From Patellaria atrata CBS 101060 (Eukaryota; Ascomycota; Dothideomycetes; Patellariales; Patellariaceae), in contig MU006097.1 of the NCBI GenBank assembly GCA_010093705.1, forward strand, positions 205,587 to 269,586: a DNA stretch of 64,000 bases. The letters run 5' to 3'. Each line of letters opens with the position of its first letter. Within the stretch, counting starts at the first letter, position 1. The position numbers and the translations under genes are program-made. This document shows, in pieces, positions 12,086 through 24,233 of the stretch. The notes under the pieces were generated by a model. That model saw only the letters and a program-made list of their open reading frames with translations. It ran no database searches and was not told the DNA's origin.

Positions 12086-12246
12086 AGGACCGTAGAAGAC
12101 AACTGGACTGTAGAAGACAACTGGACTGTAGAAGACAACTGGACTGTAGAAGACAACTGGACTGTAGAAGACAACTGGACTGTAGAAGACAGCTGGACTG
12201 TAGAAGACAACTGGACTGTAGAAGACAGCTGGACTGTAGAAGACTG
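12086..12246. repeat. 18-bp minisatellite, about nine units
   Basis: Head-to-tail copies of GACTGTAGAAGACAACTG, eight full and one partial. Copies are nearly identical: the first carries a C for T, and some show AGCTG in place of AACTG. Because 18 is divisible by three, several frames stay open across the array and create repetitive false peptides on both strands. Near-identity implies recent expansion or ongoing slippage. Confidence 0.95.
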
Positions 12247-12964
12247 TACACAGCGATTAGACCATCCATATAACTGGACTTGATGGCTGTTGATATGTAT
12301 CCAGGACTGGGACAGACGCTTTTTGGAGGCCGTGTGAACATACAGATATATCAACCCTGCGCACGTGGTAGCAGAGATTGGATGAATGGCAGTCATGGTC
12401 TTACAACAAGCGGGGAGTGCTGACAGGGACAACGAAGGGGAGGGATGGTTGTGATATACACACTTAGCTTTAGGTACGAATCTTCGACTCTCTGCGTTTC
12501 TTGAATCAGTCTCTTGTTCCAAAACCGTTATGACTTTAGGAACAGAAAATGGCATCAGGTTGTCAAACGTATCATTGGCGGAATATATGACATATGATGC
12601 TCCGATTCTTCTGACCGGGTAACTGAAAATCTAGAATCAAGTTCAGCACAGGGAGTGCTGGCTTTTTTCGCCTACTCGTCTTTTTTAGTGTTAGTGAGGT
12701 TGAACAACAAAATCCTTCATCGGGTACCCCTCAGCCGCCCAGGCCAAGCAACCTCCAAGACGTCCTCTTGGTTCCCAAGGACCCTTAATCAGCCCCAACC
12801 TCATCTCTTGTTCACGATAAGCTTCACTGCATCTGGAGGATGTCGTGGAGATTGTCGTACCCTCGATAGCAGATACAACAATCAACGCGAGCCCACGAGA
12901 GGCGTCCGCGACGCCCTGTACCCTCTGGGATGCTGCCTCCCCCGAGGCTACCAGACCGACAACT
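12247..12964. other. Upstream region of palH
   Basis: About 700 bp between the minisatellite and the PalH start. The last 300 bases probably hold promoter and leader. Short open frames on either strand show no recognised similarity. Confidence 0.45.
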
Positions 12965-15296
12965 ATGGCCGGCCACCACCACGAGCAGCCATCGTCAAGT
13001 AAGTCGTACTAATTGCCAAGCGCGTTCCAGCTTCCGTCTCGACATAAAGAAAAGGACAAAGTGAGATGCTGACGATGTTGAAAAGCTTTGCACTCCATTC
13101 ACCCTCCCGTCAGCCGGTGTAGTTGTCCTCAATCCCTCCAGCACTATCACTCTCGTTTCCGATGCCGTCTTCACACCCCAGTGTACTACCGTGAACTCCC
13201 TCGATAACCCACAAAGCGTGGTCGACGTGCGAGGCTCCTTCCATGCCTCCATTACTCCTCAAGCATACGCGACCGGCGCGGCCACGGTCATCGCGTGGAT
13301 GCTTGTCATCATGCTGATAATCACACCCCGCACATTCTTCGTAGGAGGCACTGGAGGAGGTAGGTCCGGTCTATTAGGACGACGAGGTATGATCAGTGGT
13401 GCTACAGGCGGCGCGTCCGTCATAGGAGTTGGATCGCGGCCATGGTTACAGAAGGTTGCTGCTCTGACCGTCGCTATTTCTCTTACCATCGCCACGGCCG
13501 ATACGTTCAAAGTAGCAGAGAAACAGTACAACAGCGGATATATGGACGCGCTAAAACTGCGGGATGAAGTTGTTGGAGGCATGGAAATTCGAATCAGTCG
13601 CGTAATTTCCGACATTTTTCTATGGCTTGCCCAAGTCCAAACTCTGATACGCCTATTTCCCCGTCACAAGGAGAAGGTCCTAATCAAATGGGTTGGATTC
13701 GCTCTTATCGTTTTGGATATGACCTTTAGTTGTTTGAACAGTTTTATGGGTAACCCTGTTGGGAGACCGGAGAGATTCGTGGACGCGATACCAGCATTAA
13801 GCTATCTTTTCCAACTAGCACTCAGTATGCTTTACGCCGCATGGGTGCTATTTTACTCTTTTACGAAGCGACGTTATGCTTTCTATCACTCTATGATGTG
13901 GAACATGTCCGTCGTTGCGTTCGTATCGATAATCGCTATCCTTACCCCAGTTGTCTTTTTTATAACGGATATTTCGAATTACAGTGTAGCAGGCTGGGGG
14001 GACTACTTTAGATGGGTGGGTGCGGCAGCGGCCAGTGTCATTGTTTGGGAGTGGGTAGAGCGTATTGAAGCGTTAGAAAGGGAAGAGAAGAAGGATGGGA
14101 TATTAGGAAGAGAAATATTCGACGGAGATGAGATGCTGGATGTAACACCTTCGCAAGAAATTAACTGGCCCCGTCACCGTCACGATAAAAGTCAAGGCGG
14201 GCGTCCACCCGGTGGTACAGGGGGCGCATTCACCTCTGGCACAAGTGGTCATCGGTTTAGCGTAGGCCAGCGGATTATTCGACCGGTTCCCGTGGAAAAT
14301 GGTGCCGTTATTCCTCTAGGTAGAGCACACTCGCAGTCTACAGACCAGCGAAACGACGGTACGCCTACCGAAGACCAGTCATCCAGCTCCTCTGGTCCTT
14401 CTATTCCGACACCACCTCCCGCTGTGGCTTCACCGGTTAGTAGAACCGAAACTACTAGTGCAGATAGCACTGTATATACTGTTCGGTATCACGTTACTAG
14501 CGAGCCAACGGTATCGGTGCCCGAACGCCGCCTGGAAGATGAACCACGGGGTGGAGATCAAATCTCGCCTCCCAAGAAAGAACAGGATTCGATAGGCCAG
14601 AAGATCACTTGGTCTAAAGACTTGGAGACGCAACGGAGAGATTTAGAAGCTCTAGAATCGGTTGGAAGTAACAGGTTGCGATGGCAAGCCTTGAATCCAT
14701 TCAAAAGGCGGCGAGCGGAGCCACCACCAGAGGTTCAAAGTGCTCGTTTCATTGAAACAGCGGTATTTGACCGCAACGAGGAGAAAACGTCAGCGCACAA
14801 CTTTTCCCGTTGGGACTTGAAAAGCAGACTTGGGGCGTTTTCAGCGGAGAAAGCGGAACGGTTTCGCGAGAGACAGAGTGGTCGCCAAGTGGAAATGACA
14901 CTTCCAGTCACAATCGTTCCGGCTCAACCCCGTGGGCGAACCTGGTCACCAGAAATATTGAACCAGCAAAGAGGTAGCCCTGAGCAGGAGCAGACCGATA
15001 ATGGGCCGCAGACTTCTCAACCTGTTACCGTAGGGGATAACGAGAGCGAGCGTCTGTCATCGCAATCGAATCCTCAACAAGATATTATTAAAGAACAACC
15101 CGAACCGAGTGACCCCAGTTTCGACTCCAGAAATGACCAATTACCGGAATCACAGCTTCCTGTTCAACAGTCACGTACTGGGCCAGGTTCGACTCAGCTC
15201 TCGCAAACCAGCCATTCTTTGAGGAGGGGATTTCTAGATTCCCCTAACCCACCAACCGCACACTCCTCGCATAGTTCTAGGGATCGGCCACCTTAG
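12965..15296 (+). CDS. palH: pH-response regulator PalH (RIM21-type 7TM sensor)
   Basis: Plasma-membrane sensor of ambient alkaline pH that signals through the arrestin PalF and ESCRT to proteolytic activation of PacC (known for the family). Two exons, 12965-12998 and 13066-15296, give about 754 residues. Exon 2 opens with the conserved ectodomain LCTPFTLPSAGVVVL. Seven hydrophobic spans follow between about residues 105 and 365, with the family blocks RPWLQKVAALTVAISLTIATADTFKVAE and DIFLWLAQVQTLIRLFPRHKEKVLIKW. The long hydrophilic cytosolic tail of about 390 residues is the region that binds PalF. The small first exon (MAGHHHEQPSS) is inferred from an ATG with a GTAAGT donor and a phase-matched acceptor, so the exact N-terminus is less certain than the rest. 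Confidence 0.93.
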
Positions 15297-15930
15297 GTTT
15301 GAGTTTACGGGGAATTTATGCTAGCATTTTGCGCTGTGAACACGGCGTTTGGGACTGGTGCTCGGAAAGGGGGAGTATTATGACACTGCATATGTCAGCT
15401 GCATTTAGCATCTATCTAAGGCGCATTTGGGAGGCTTGTTCGTATCAAAATGGATCTGAAGGAAAGATACCCAGGGTTATTGGAGCATGAATGCATGTTT
15501 GGGAGAGCTTGTTGAAGCTCTTAGTTCATCTAGTTGTAGTGTATTGTCTGCTATCGCAACGCAGGCAACTCTAGAAATGAAACATGAATGTTACAGAATT
15601 TATTGTTGGCTATTACTAAATTGACGTTAGGGTCTATAGATTCCTATATAATTTTAGCGCTATATGCGATGGTAGTTATAGTTACCAAGGCGGCTATCTT
15701 AAGATATCTGGAGCTACGAGCTTGGGCCATGTTCGCATCTCGCGCAAGCCTCTCTTCCTACGCAATCGCTGGTAACTAACATCAATACTACCTTTGAGGG
15801 ATCATAATTCCACCTACAAGCTTTTGCTGTTCCTTGTAATTCTACGTCCTCCTCCCTATTTGGACTTTGCGGATAAGACACTCTTCTCGTTGATTTAAAC
15901 CTACACTTTCACTGTTCTAATCTATAAACA
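15297..15930. other. Intergenic region palH to mvp1
   Basis: Same-strand spacer with the PalH 3' untranslated region and the MVP1 promoter. The last 80 bases are T/C-rich ahead of the MVP1 start. No other feature was seen. Confidence 0.5.
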
Positions 15931-18336
15931 ATGTCTTTATTTGGAGACTCGACTGACGATCTCCCACGGCGGAACAAGCAATCTGCTCTCTTTGATGATG
16001 ACCATTCTGCGGTTCCAGCCGCTCGCCCTAGTCCAAGTCTCTTCGCGGACGATCTCAACGAAGGAGGTGATTCTCCCTGGGCTTTCCCGACTCCTAAAAA
16101 GGCGGCGCGAAGTTCGCTAGTCAAGAGCTTATTACAAGGTGCCGAAGTACCTGAAAGCTACGTTGATGCATTTGATGCTCTAATAGCATCCGGCGATCAT
16201 ACTGGTAATGGAGTTAGCTTAACGGGGGTTAAAAAACTATTAGTAGAAAGCGGAGTGGATGCAGATACACAAGCTAAAATTCTGGACATTGTCCTCAGCG
16301 GTGGACAGGAACCTGCCCAAGGAATAGGGAGAAATGAGTTCAATGTGTTTATGGCACTAGTGGGGCTAGCTCAAGAGGGTGAAGATGTGACGTTGGATGG
16401 TGTCGATGAGCGAAGGCGGAGTAGGTTCAGAGACTTAGGAAGCAATAATCATGCAACACCCGCAGATAGCTAACGGTCATCCAGATCTTCCACACCCCCG
16501 ACTCGCTTCAATCAAGCAGTCCAGTCAGCCTAAAGACCCCGAGACGCCACAAGCTCAGCAAAGTGCTGATATTCCTACAACTCCCACCCCAGCTGCGAAA
16601 CCAACACCGCACAACATGCGGAAAACGTCATTTGGATTTCCAGAGACAGATCCATGGGGTGCTCCAGAGTTACACAGAGGCCACAATCACCAAGAGGCTA
16701 AAGTTTCTGCTACTCAATCCAATGGCACCAATGGTCTTACCGGCCCTTCCATTCCTACAAGGACCACAAGCGACTTCACGACAGCGTCTGCCCAACCAAT
16801 TTCGAACCAGGATAGCGATACATCACGGGGAAGAGCTTCAGTAGGCGATGATAGTCAAGGATGGGGCGGCTTCGGTGCTTCAACAGGGGAAGGCTTTGAT
16901 GGGTCTACGCTAGGTGGTGACGCATTTGGGGGGTCGACAAGTGGGCAAGGCAGCGGAGGTCATGATCCTACCGGGCTTGGACGATCTCTAGGTGGAGGTA
17001 GAGTTGCTCACCACGGTGTGGAAGAAGTGGTCACGGTTTCGATCATCCCGGAAAAGGAGGGTGCGTTCATGTTCCAACATCACAACTACCAGGTCACTAG
17101 TGCTAGGCGGAATAGCAAAGTCGTAAGGAGATATAGTGACTTTGTATGGTTGCTTGACTGTCTGCATAAACGCTATCCATTTAGACAACTGCCTCTTCTA
17201 CCTCCCAAACGAGTTGCTAGTAAGTTAGTTCAGCTGAACGGCTGAAGTATTACTGACAGTGTATAGTAAATGGAAACTACATAGCAGCAGACAAGTCCTT
17301 CATTGAGAAGAGGCGGCGGGGCCTTACTCGTTTTGCAAATACCCTAGTCCGACATCCTGTTTTGAGCCAGGAAACGCTTGTTGTGATGTTCTTGACGGTT
17401 CCGACGGTAGATGTCTGCTCTTTGCCGTACTCCAGAGGAGCTCATTACTGACACAACTATAGGAACTGGCTGTATGGCGCAAACAAGCAACAATATCGGT
17501 ACAAGAAGAATTCGTAGGCAAAGTACTACCGCCAGCGTTAGAGGACTCACTTCCCCCGACATTACAGGATCTTTTTGATACCGTGCGTTCCGGTGTACGA
17601 AGATCTGCTGAGATTTACATCAATCTCTGTAATCTTATGGAACGACTAGCCAAGAGAAATGAAGGGATTGGGGCCGAGTACCTTCGATTCTCGCAAGGAT
17701 TGTTGTCTCTTGTCGAAGCATCTTCAGATACGTACGCTATAGACAGGTCTGACGTAGCGATGCTTAACGAAGGGATGAATTCTACAGCAAAGCATCTATC
17801 TCAAAGTCAAGCTTTGCTGGAAGACGAAGCCAAAGCATGGGACGAAGGCGTGTTAGAAGACCTCAAGAGGCAAAGGGATTGCCTGGTTAGTGTGCGAGAC
17901 ATGTTTGAGCGGCGGGACAAATATTCGAAGGACAACATCCCCCAGTTAGAAAAACGTATCCAAACTAATGAAGCTAAACTTGCTAACATTCGGACAAAAC
18001 CGCAAGATCTACTGAAGGTCGGAGAGGCGGAGAAAGTCGAGGAGGCAATCTTTAAGGTTAGTATTTCAAATTCTCTTCTCACTTTATTCTCATGGTGAAA
18101 GTAACTGACATGTCCGGTCTATACAGGACAAACAAAGCATAGTCAACCAGCACGCGCGGGGCGTTTTCATCAAGGAATGCATTCGGGACGAACTCATCTA
18201 TTTCCAGCAAAGTCAGTACCATGTCAGTAAACTGCACCAAGATTGGAGTCAGGAAAGAGTGAAATACGCTGAACTACAAGCCGACAACTGGCGGGGGTTG
18301 AGTGAGGAGGTTGAGGGCATGCCATTAGGGGAATGA
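15931..18336 (+). CDS. mvp1: Sorting nexin MVP1 (SNX8-like)
   Basis: PX-BAR sorting nexin acting on endosomes in retromer-independent recycling and vacuolar protein sorting (known for yeast Mvp1). Five exons, 15931-16420, 16485-17219, 17267-17406, 17463-18056 and 18127-18336, encode 722 residues. The N-terminal block holds an EH/EF-like region (SYVDAFDALIAS to GRNEFNVFMALVGLAQEG), then a Gly/Ser-rich linker. The PX domain starts near residue 343 and contains RRYSDFVWL and LLPPKRVA with the phosphoinositide-binding RRYS. A BAR-type helical region runs from about 480 to the end (NLMERLAKRNEG, DELIYFQQSQYHVSKLHQDW). All four introns are 47-70 nt and restore one continuous frame, so the gene looks intact. 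Confidence 0.95.
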
Positions 18337-19401
18337 TTTTTCATCGTGGATAAAGTCATTCTACTTCTTTTTCTCTCATTTTCAGCCTTAAACGGTGGTA
18401 CGCGCAAGTATATACGGTGAAGCGCATCTCTGATCCTGAATATTTCATTGTATTCCGTTCTACTTTCAGAGATACCTAACGGAGGTATGGAGGGCAGCAC
18501 TTTTATCTGCGTCATTGGACAAACGTATCGTATCTATTGTAACAAGTATCTCAGTGGGACAGTTTATTTTGACAAGTCGCTGGGTATTTCTTCCCCCGTC
18601 ATGACATTCCTACACTGTACGCTCGCTCCTAGTAGCTACTGACTTACTCCGCGAAACTCCCCACATACGGAAAACGCCAGCTATACGTAACGCTAGAGCA
18701 TACGAAACTGTGGGATTAACAGTCCGCAAGTACCTTTTTTTTCTTTTTTTTTTTTTTTTGCAAGTGTACAGATGTTGAAATAATAACCGGGACCGGGAAG
18801 GTGATACACCATGCTCTTTCTTTCACTTTGGGGGTGTCTCGTTCCTGACTCTGGTGACCTCAAGGCGTGACTCTACGTTATTGATCTTCCGCTTCAGCTA
18901 ACTTAAGCTCCTCCTGGACGTCAAACGACTTCTCAGGGGCATTCTTCTTAAGAAACAAAGACCACCCTCATATTTCTAACCGGCATATCTTTCTCGAAGT
19001 ACACCGACATCCACCCTCGAATAGGGGCAACATGGCAAAACCGAAAGGAGAAGCGAGACTTTCATATGATGGAGGTGGTCCTATCGGGGATAGGGTGACA
19101 AAGAGTTCAAGAGGTAAGAAAGTTCAGGAGTGTAGTCGTGATATCAAATATCAAATATCAGATATCAGATATCAGGTACTGTACCTGACTCGCGTGCTCT
19201 GAGGCTACCTTTAGAATTGCGCTAGTGATTGGCCTGTCAGCCTTCCCTGCGTCACTCTTCAACTTCGAACTTTGAATTGTCCCGCGATCGCTACTTATCA
19301 CTCTGCACAATTCTTCCACCTCGTTGCTTTCAAAAATTGATTGTCTTTCTTTTATTTGTTCCTCTCGCTCCTTTGCTATCCCAGCCTATCGCTAACTCAC
19401 G
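18337..19401. other. Intergenic region with poly-T and heptamer repeat
   Basis: It contains a long T-rich run near 18727-18760 and about five degenerate copies of the heptamer ATATCAA/G at about 19140-19177. The terminal 200 bases are C/T-rich ahead of the DCN1 start. A 56-codon frame starting at 19032 resembles nothing and is not called. Confidence 0.5.
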
Positions 19402-21709
19402 ATGCCTCCAGCGTACACAGCTCAGCAGAAAACGGCAATAGTGAACTTCACTTCGATAACTGGCACCGATAGGACGAGCGCTGCTAGAGTACGTACAGTG
19501 CGGTTTCTTCGTTTACGATTATATGCGCCTGCATGTCTATCTACTGCTTCTCCATTATTTGCCTGCTTTTTTGGCTAGGTCGCCGTACCTTCTCCGTCAA
19601 CTTCTACTTAACATTGTTTAACTAATCCTTGTCTTTACTATTTTTCGCATCCCCCAGGGGTCCATCATGTTATACATTATTCGTCGCTATTAACTAACTC
19701 GATTATCTCCCTTTAGATTCTTAAGGCTCACAGCTGGAATGTCGAATCTGCGATAAACGGGTAGGTTTCGAATTCTTTCCTCGTTACCATTTCCTTTCTT
19801 TCCAAACCCTTTTCCTCCCAGGATATATCTTTGCACGATTCGAATCCTTCGGGAAACGGCAGAGATAGTCCGTCGAACACTGGTAGAAGGGAGACCGTTG
19901 ATCATTCGACCGGTGTGCAGATTCAACTACAATCATCCATATATGCGTCCTACGCTCAACGTGTTCTCCAAAGTTCGGTAGGGTCGGTCGCTGCGTCTAG
20001 ACAGAACATGTCTGTAGCCTCCGCATATAAGACTGTCACCCGAGCGAAACCGGAGTTTAAACTTCTTCTAGGACACGAATACTGCCCCCAGCAGTCTCTT
20101 AATGTTGTGGGATATACAGGAGATGGCACCACAATCAGCAGTCTCAAGGTGCTCCAAGAGCTGGATATCCCAAGTAGCAGTCTCGATATACTCCAGGATT
20201 TAAACCACCCTTAAATTCGGGGGAAACTCATCTTAACCGTTCTCGCGATATTCAGTCTGGAAATTTGCCCTACCAGGGCCTTGTAGATTTATTACTGAGT
20301 CATAGATTACGCCGCGAAACGAAAACTGGCTGCATTTTGCAGAAACCGCGTCGTGAGAGCATATGGAAAAGATGCTCTATCAACCTAGAGAAAAGAGCAA
20401 AGCACGTGTTTACGGGCCTAATCGCAAACTCGCCAGGAGGCTGTTCCCGATCTCGATGCGATGTTTGATGGAAGCAAGGTCGGCAAGTTTGTAGAGCAGT
20501 CAGGATATACCTGGTCCCTGGCTGAATATATCCTGACCAAGGACAGGTTGACGGTACATTCAAAGGCTTCAGTTAGGAAACGGATGCTACGACTTGTGTA
20601 ACATGGAATTATTAACCATCCCATAGACCCTATGGGTATCGTTGATGACAGGGTATTGGTGCTTGTCAACTACAAAGTGGGACTAGATCCGACTACCATC
20701 GGAGTCCAGCGAGGTTCATCTAGACCCGGAATCCATCTTTTCAATGATATAAATGGAACCCTTCTACTGGAAAGCCCAGGCCCGTGTTTTCTGCGTCCCA
20801 TGAACAAATACTTGGAGGTCTCTATAACATGGCACTATCATTACGCTAATTTCTTTGCATTGCATCCGTGTGAAGATATACAGACAGCTAACATAAATTA
20901 TTCATAGATACTACTCAGGTAGCATCGCCCCAGCAACCAACCCTCATGCCCCAAGTCTGAACAAGATCTTTGACAAATATCGAGGTCAATATCCATTTAT
21001 TATATTATCTATCATTGTCAACTAATCGTTTGATCCAGATGCTCCGAGCGACAGTCCCGATAATATTAACACTGAGGGCATGATGGAGTTTCTCGAAGCG
21101 ATCAAGGTTCCAGTAGAAGACATTGGCATGCTCATCGTGTCCGAAATCGTCAAATCCCCCTCAATGGGCGAGATTGCACGCGACGGCTTCGTGCAAGGAT
21201 GGACTATAGCAAAGTAGGTCATTTATCCATCAAAACAGATGCTCCCCAGAATATCTCGCTAATTCATCTCTTGTAGCATTGGCGATCTTAAATCGATGGC
21301 TGCCTTCGTCTCAAGACGTCGCGAGTCCCTCTCCAACGAATTATCCACATTCCGTCGCATATACAAGCACAGCTTCTTCGTCGCCAAGCCACCGAATCAG
21401 AAATCCGCACCGCTAGAGAGCGCGCTCGAGTTCTGGAAGGTCCTATTCCAGTCTCCAGGTCTGGAATGGAGATCCGCCAACACGCCCTGGCTCGACTACT
21501 GGCTCGAGTTCCTCGAAGCGAAGTGGAAAAAGAGCGTCAATAAGGATATGTGGGATCAGACGCTCGCTTTCGCAGAGAAGACCCTTCTTGACGAGAGTCT
21601 GAGCTGGTGGGACGAGAATGGCGCATGGCCGGGTGTGGTGGATGATTTTGTCGAGTGGGTTAAGGAGAGGAGGGGTGATGCGAAGGAGGAAATGGATTTG
21701 GATTACTAG
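19402..21709 (+). CDS. dcn1: DCN1 cullin neddylation E3 co-factor, with 1.15 kb intron
   Basis: Scaffold-type E3 that brings Ubc12-Nedd8 to cullins, switching on SCF ligases (known for Dcn1). Five exons, 19402-19488, 19717-19760, 20908-20984, 21039-21213 and 21277-21709, give 271 residues. The N-terminus is a UBA-like domain (MPPAYTAQQKTAIVNFTSITG, ILKAHSWNVESAINGYYSG). The potentiating neddylation (PONY) domain follows (LNKIFDKYRDAPSDSPDNIN, FVQGWTIANIGDLKSM). It ends with the Cullin-binding acidic/tryptophan motif region (LSWWDENGAWPGVVDDFVEWVKE). Intron 2 (19761-20907, 1147 nt) is about twenty times longer than its neighbours yet has a good donor (GTAGGT), a branch-like GCTAAC and acceptor ATAG, and joins the conserved SAING/YYSG segment exactly. 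Confidence 0.93.
19761..20907 (+). other. Oversized DCN1 intron with gene-like remnant
   Basis: This 1147-nt intron holds several plus-strand readable stretches that are not DCN1. One is a 127-codon frame at 19831-20214 containing TGDGTTISSLKVLQELDIPS. Another lies at about 20461-20906, with MFDGSKVGKFVEQSGY followed, after a single stop, by a long open stretch with DPMGIVDDRVLVLVNYKVG. I do not recognise either. They could be a decayed inserted gene or fragment of a mobile element. No terminal inverted repeats or target duplications are obvious. Whether the intron is removed whole or in steps is unknown. Confidence 0.45.
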
Positions 21710-22791
21710 AGCCGTCGCTGCGGTTACGTACGATTTCTTTCTTTATGTCTTGTCGAGTATTGGGAAGGCGACTGGTCGGATTCAGACCGATTGGTTTCAT
21801 GCGGACGACTTTACATGAAGCAGGTTTCCGAATGGCGCCTGAGGGGTTAGACACGTCCTTTCTCATTTGTAGTGCAGCTGAGGCGCTTTCGCTCCTCTAT
21901 TGGGAAGAGCTCTTTTACGGGCGAGGAAGATTGAGTATGAGCGTTATGTGCTAAATGAATTATTTGATACTGATGTTCTGCAGCTTGATGTCTGACTGCA
22001 TATGGCTCTTGCAAAATGCGCATCTATTCGCCTTTTTGTGACTCCTGGTGTATGGTACTACTAAGGTACCTCTAAAATCTCGTATTTCGAGCTAAAATGA
22101 AATAGCCGGGCTTAGACAAGACTGGATCCATATGATGGTTTCACCTCGTACTGTACAGCACGGTACCAAAGATTGCCCTATAGTGAAGATTGGAAATTCA
22201 AAAACACCGAGTTTGTACTTAGACAGAAACTCTGCCGTACGAACCTTCAGACTATACTATACGGATCTCTGAACTGTACAAAAATCCTCTAGCCGTACGG
22301 ACCCCCAGACTTTGAAGAGTCCCTAGCCCATATGCTTCTTTCCTGTATCACATGCAGGAACGACGCTTTACCCTACCACCCGATGACTCGAGGGACAGTT
22401 ATTGCCTTGATGTAATAAGGGTCACTTCTTTCGGTTTTATTATTGCTCTCCCTCTTTTCCTCTCCAGGCGGTAGGTGAGGGTATGGATGTTCGAATCTCT
22501 TGTCAGTCCGGCTTCTCTCGTTCTCCCGCTCCTTCAGGGGTTGAACTATTGGGTGCATAGATTTTGGGTTTACTGTTCTCCCCTCCTTCTATTATCCTTA
22601 TTTTCCTACCCTCTGATTAGAACTTTCCCGTCTTCGGTTGCGGGTTCAGGTCTCTTTAGGTTATGAGCCCCTGGATCGGGTAGGAGGGATGCGCCAACAT
22701 CATGGAATAAGTGAATTCCTCCCTTTTCGATGACGATTATCACGGCCAACGATGTAGATTACGCATTTCCCCTTTATCTCGCAAGAAATCT
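21710..22791. other. Convergent intergenic region with imperfect direct repeat
   Basis: About 1.1 kb between the DCN1 stop and the stop of the NDUFAF6-like gene. Two imperfect copies of a 24-nt motif built around GCCGTACGRACC...CAGACT lie at about 22231-22254 and 22291-22314. No coding frame is supported. Confidence 0.45.
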
Positions 22792-23991
22792 TTATATATT
22801 CTTCCTCCTAAACGCCCAATACGCGTTCCACGGCAACCTCCAATCGCTCCTTCTCAGTGCCTCATTGAAAACATCAAAGTCACTCTTCTCTAATCTATCC
22901 AACCACAATTGTGTCGGTACAGCTTGCATATAGACGCCCCATGCTCTTTCCACATCACTCCACTCTCCTTCTCTTGCCGTCTCCTCGGGTGTTAAATCAT
23001 ACCCTTGCTCCCCGGAATGCTCAAACTCATGCCCCACATTCCTACCCGCTCGAAGATTCTTTATCATCTCCCGCGCCGTGATGAGATGATCGTTCGCTCT
23101 CGTCGCGACCTCAAATACCGCATCTCTCAACCCGGACGCGGAGGGACCCTGCCGTAGCACATCTTCTTCCCTGACGCATGCACTCGCCATAACATCCAGT
23201 GGTAGATTCACGATTCCTTGTCTTTGGCTCCCTCCTACACCTGCCACACCTCCCAGACCATCACGGTTTAAGGAGTGATGATTCGCCGGCCTAGGGAAGG
23301 CAAGCAAAGGTAATCCCCGCAACGAAGCAACGATACCAGCGGCCTTGCCGATATGACTAGCAACATGGTCGGCAATTACACTATGCATCGGCAGCGCCGC
23401 CAACGTCAGGTACAAGAGTGTCGAGTACGTATTCTCCGCATAGCCCTCCAAATCCTTGAGGTCTACAAATGGGCGGCCTCCGAATCTCTTCTCGCGCTCG
23501 TTGATCATTCTATGCAGCCAAAGTTTTGACCAGCCACCGCCGGAAGGGTTTCGCGTGCGGAGGTTGGCTGCGGCGGCGGCGAGGAGGATGGCGACGGGCT
23601 CTTTTGGCGGCTTCCCGGAGAGGGAGGAGGAGATGGAGTCGCGCCAGAATTGGTAGCGGAGAGAGGCGACGGCGGGTGCGGAGGTCGTGTCGGCTATACG
23701 TGCGATGTCGATGTTCAGGGCGCGGAGGGCGATGTAGGCCTGGCGGCTGGAAGAGGGGATGAAGGTTTGGAGGAGGTAGGAGGGGGAGTCGTGGTGGCGG
23801 AGGAGGGTTAGGCAATAGGATTGTGCGGATTGAATTTCGGCGTCTGATATGTTCTGGAGGGGGGAGGGGGGGTCTTTATTGGTTTCATTGCGGGTGGGTG
23901 AAGTTGAAAAGGACCAGCTGTGAGGATGGAGTAGAGCTGTTGTGCGGGTGTGGTGATGAGCTATCCGGCGGAGGGGGGTGGATATGTTCAT
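22792..23991 (-). CDS. NDUFAF6-like squalene/phytoene synthase family protein (complex I assembly)
   Basis: Single-exon 399-residue protein of the trans-isoprenyl diphosphate synthase fold. An N-terminal Arg/Ser/Thr-rich stretch (MNISTPLRRIAHHHTRTT) suits mitochondrial import. The domain from about residue 55 shows SAQSYCLTLLRHHDSPSYLL, LRALNIDIARIADT, RYQFWRDSI and DLEGYAENTYSTLLYLTL, the pattern of NDUFAF6 rather than true squalene synthase: the paired DxxxD metal-binding motifs are not evident. Family members assist maturation of the mitochondrial ND1 subunit of NADH dehydrogenase, so a structural rather than catalytic job is expected. It is divergent from GEP4, with 242 bp between starts. 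Confidence 0.88.
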   Translation of the reverse strand: MNISTPLRRIAHHHTRTTALLHPHSWSFSTSPTRNETNKDPPSPLQNISDAEIQSAQSYCLTLLRHHDSPSYLLQTFIPSSSRQAYIALRALNIDIARIADTTSAPAVASLRYQFWRDSISSSLSGKPPKEPVAILLAAAAANLRTRNPSGGGWSKLWLHRMINEREKRFGGRPFVDLKDLEGYAENTYSTLLYLTLAALPMHSVIADHVASHIGKAAGIVASLRGLPLLAFPRPANHHSLNRDGLGGVAGVGGSQRQGIVNLPLDVMASACVREEDVLRQGPSASGLRDAVFEVATRANDHLITAREMIKNLRAGRNVGHEFEHSGEQGYDLTPEETAREGEWSDVERAWGVYMQAVPTQLWLDRLEKSDFDVFNEALRRSDWRLPWNAYWAFRRKNI

Positions 23992-24233
23992 GGATCTTAT
24001 TAGTCGTGAAGGAAGTGAAGAAAAATGTGCATCAGTATAGATTTATGATTAAAGAGGTCCAATTGATGGGATGGAATATGAAGAAGTATGCAATTTCGTC
24101 TCAAAAGTTTCGCCTCAAACGCTCGAGCTCACAGTGAGCTCATCAGTTTCCCGCAGCTCACCTCCGTCTTGGCAACCAACCTCCAGATCCCTATCATCAA
24201 CCTCATCCTTCTTATCTCCAGCTTACTCCCCTA
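23992..24233. promoter_or_regulatory. Shared NDUFAF6-like/GEP4 divergent promoter
   Basis: These 242 bp lie between the start codons of two oppositely oriented genes for mitochondrial proteins. The plus-strand half nearest GEP4 is C/T-rich. No specific regulator site is recognised. Confidence 0.5.

Noticed and set aside
12033-12555. Open frames on both strands with repeated hexapeptides (RRQLDC, VEDNWT, SSCLLQ types)
   Set aside because: They are artefacts of an 18-bp minisatellite being open in several frames; there are no flanking coding signals.
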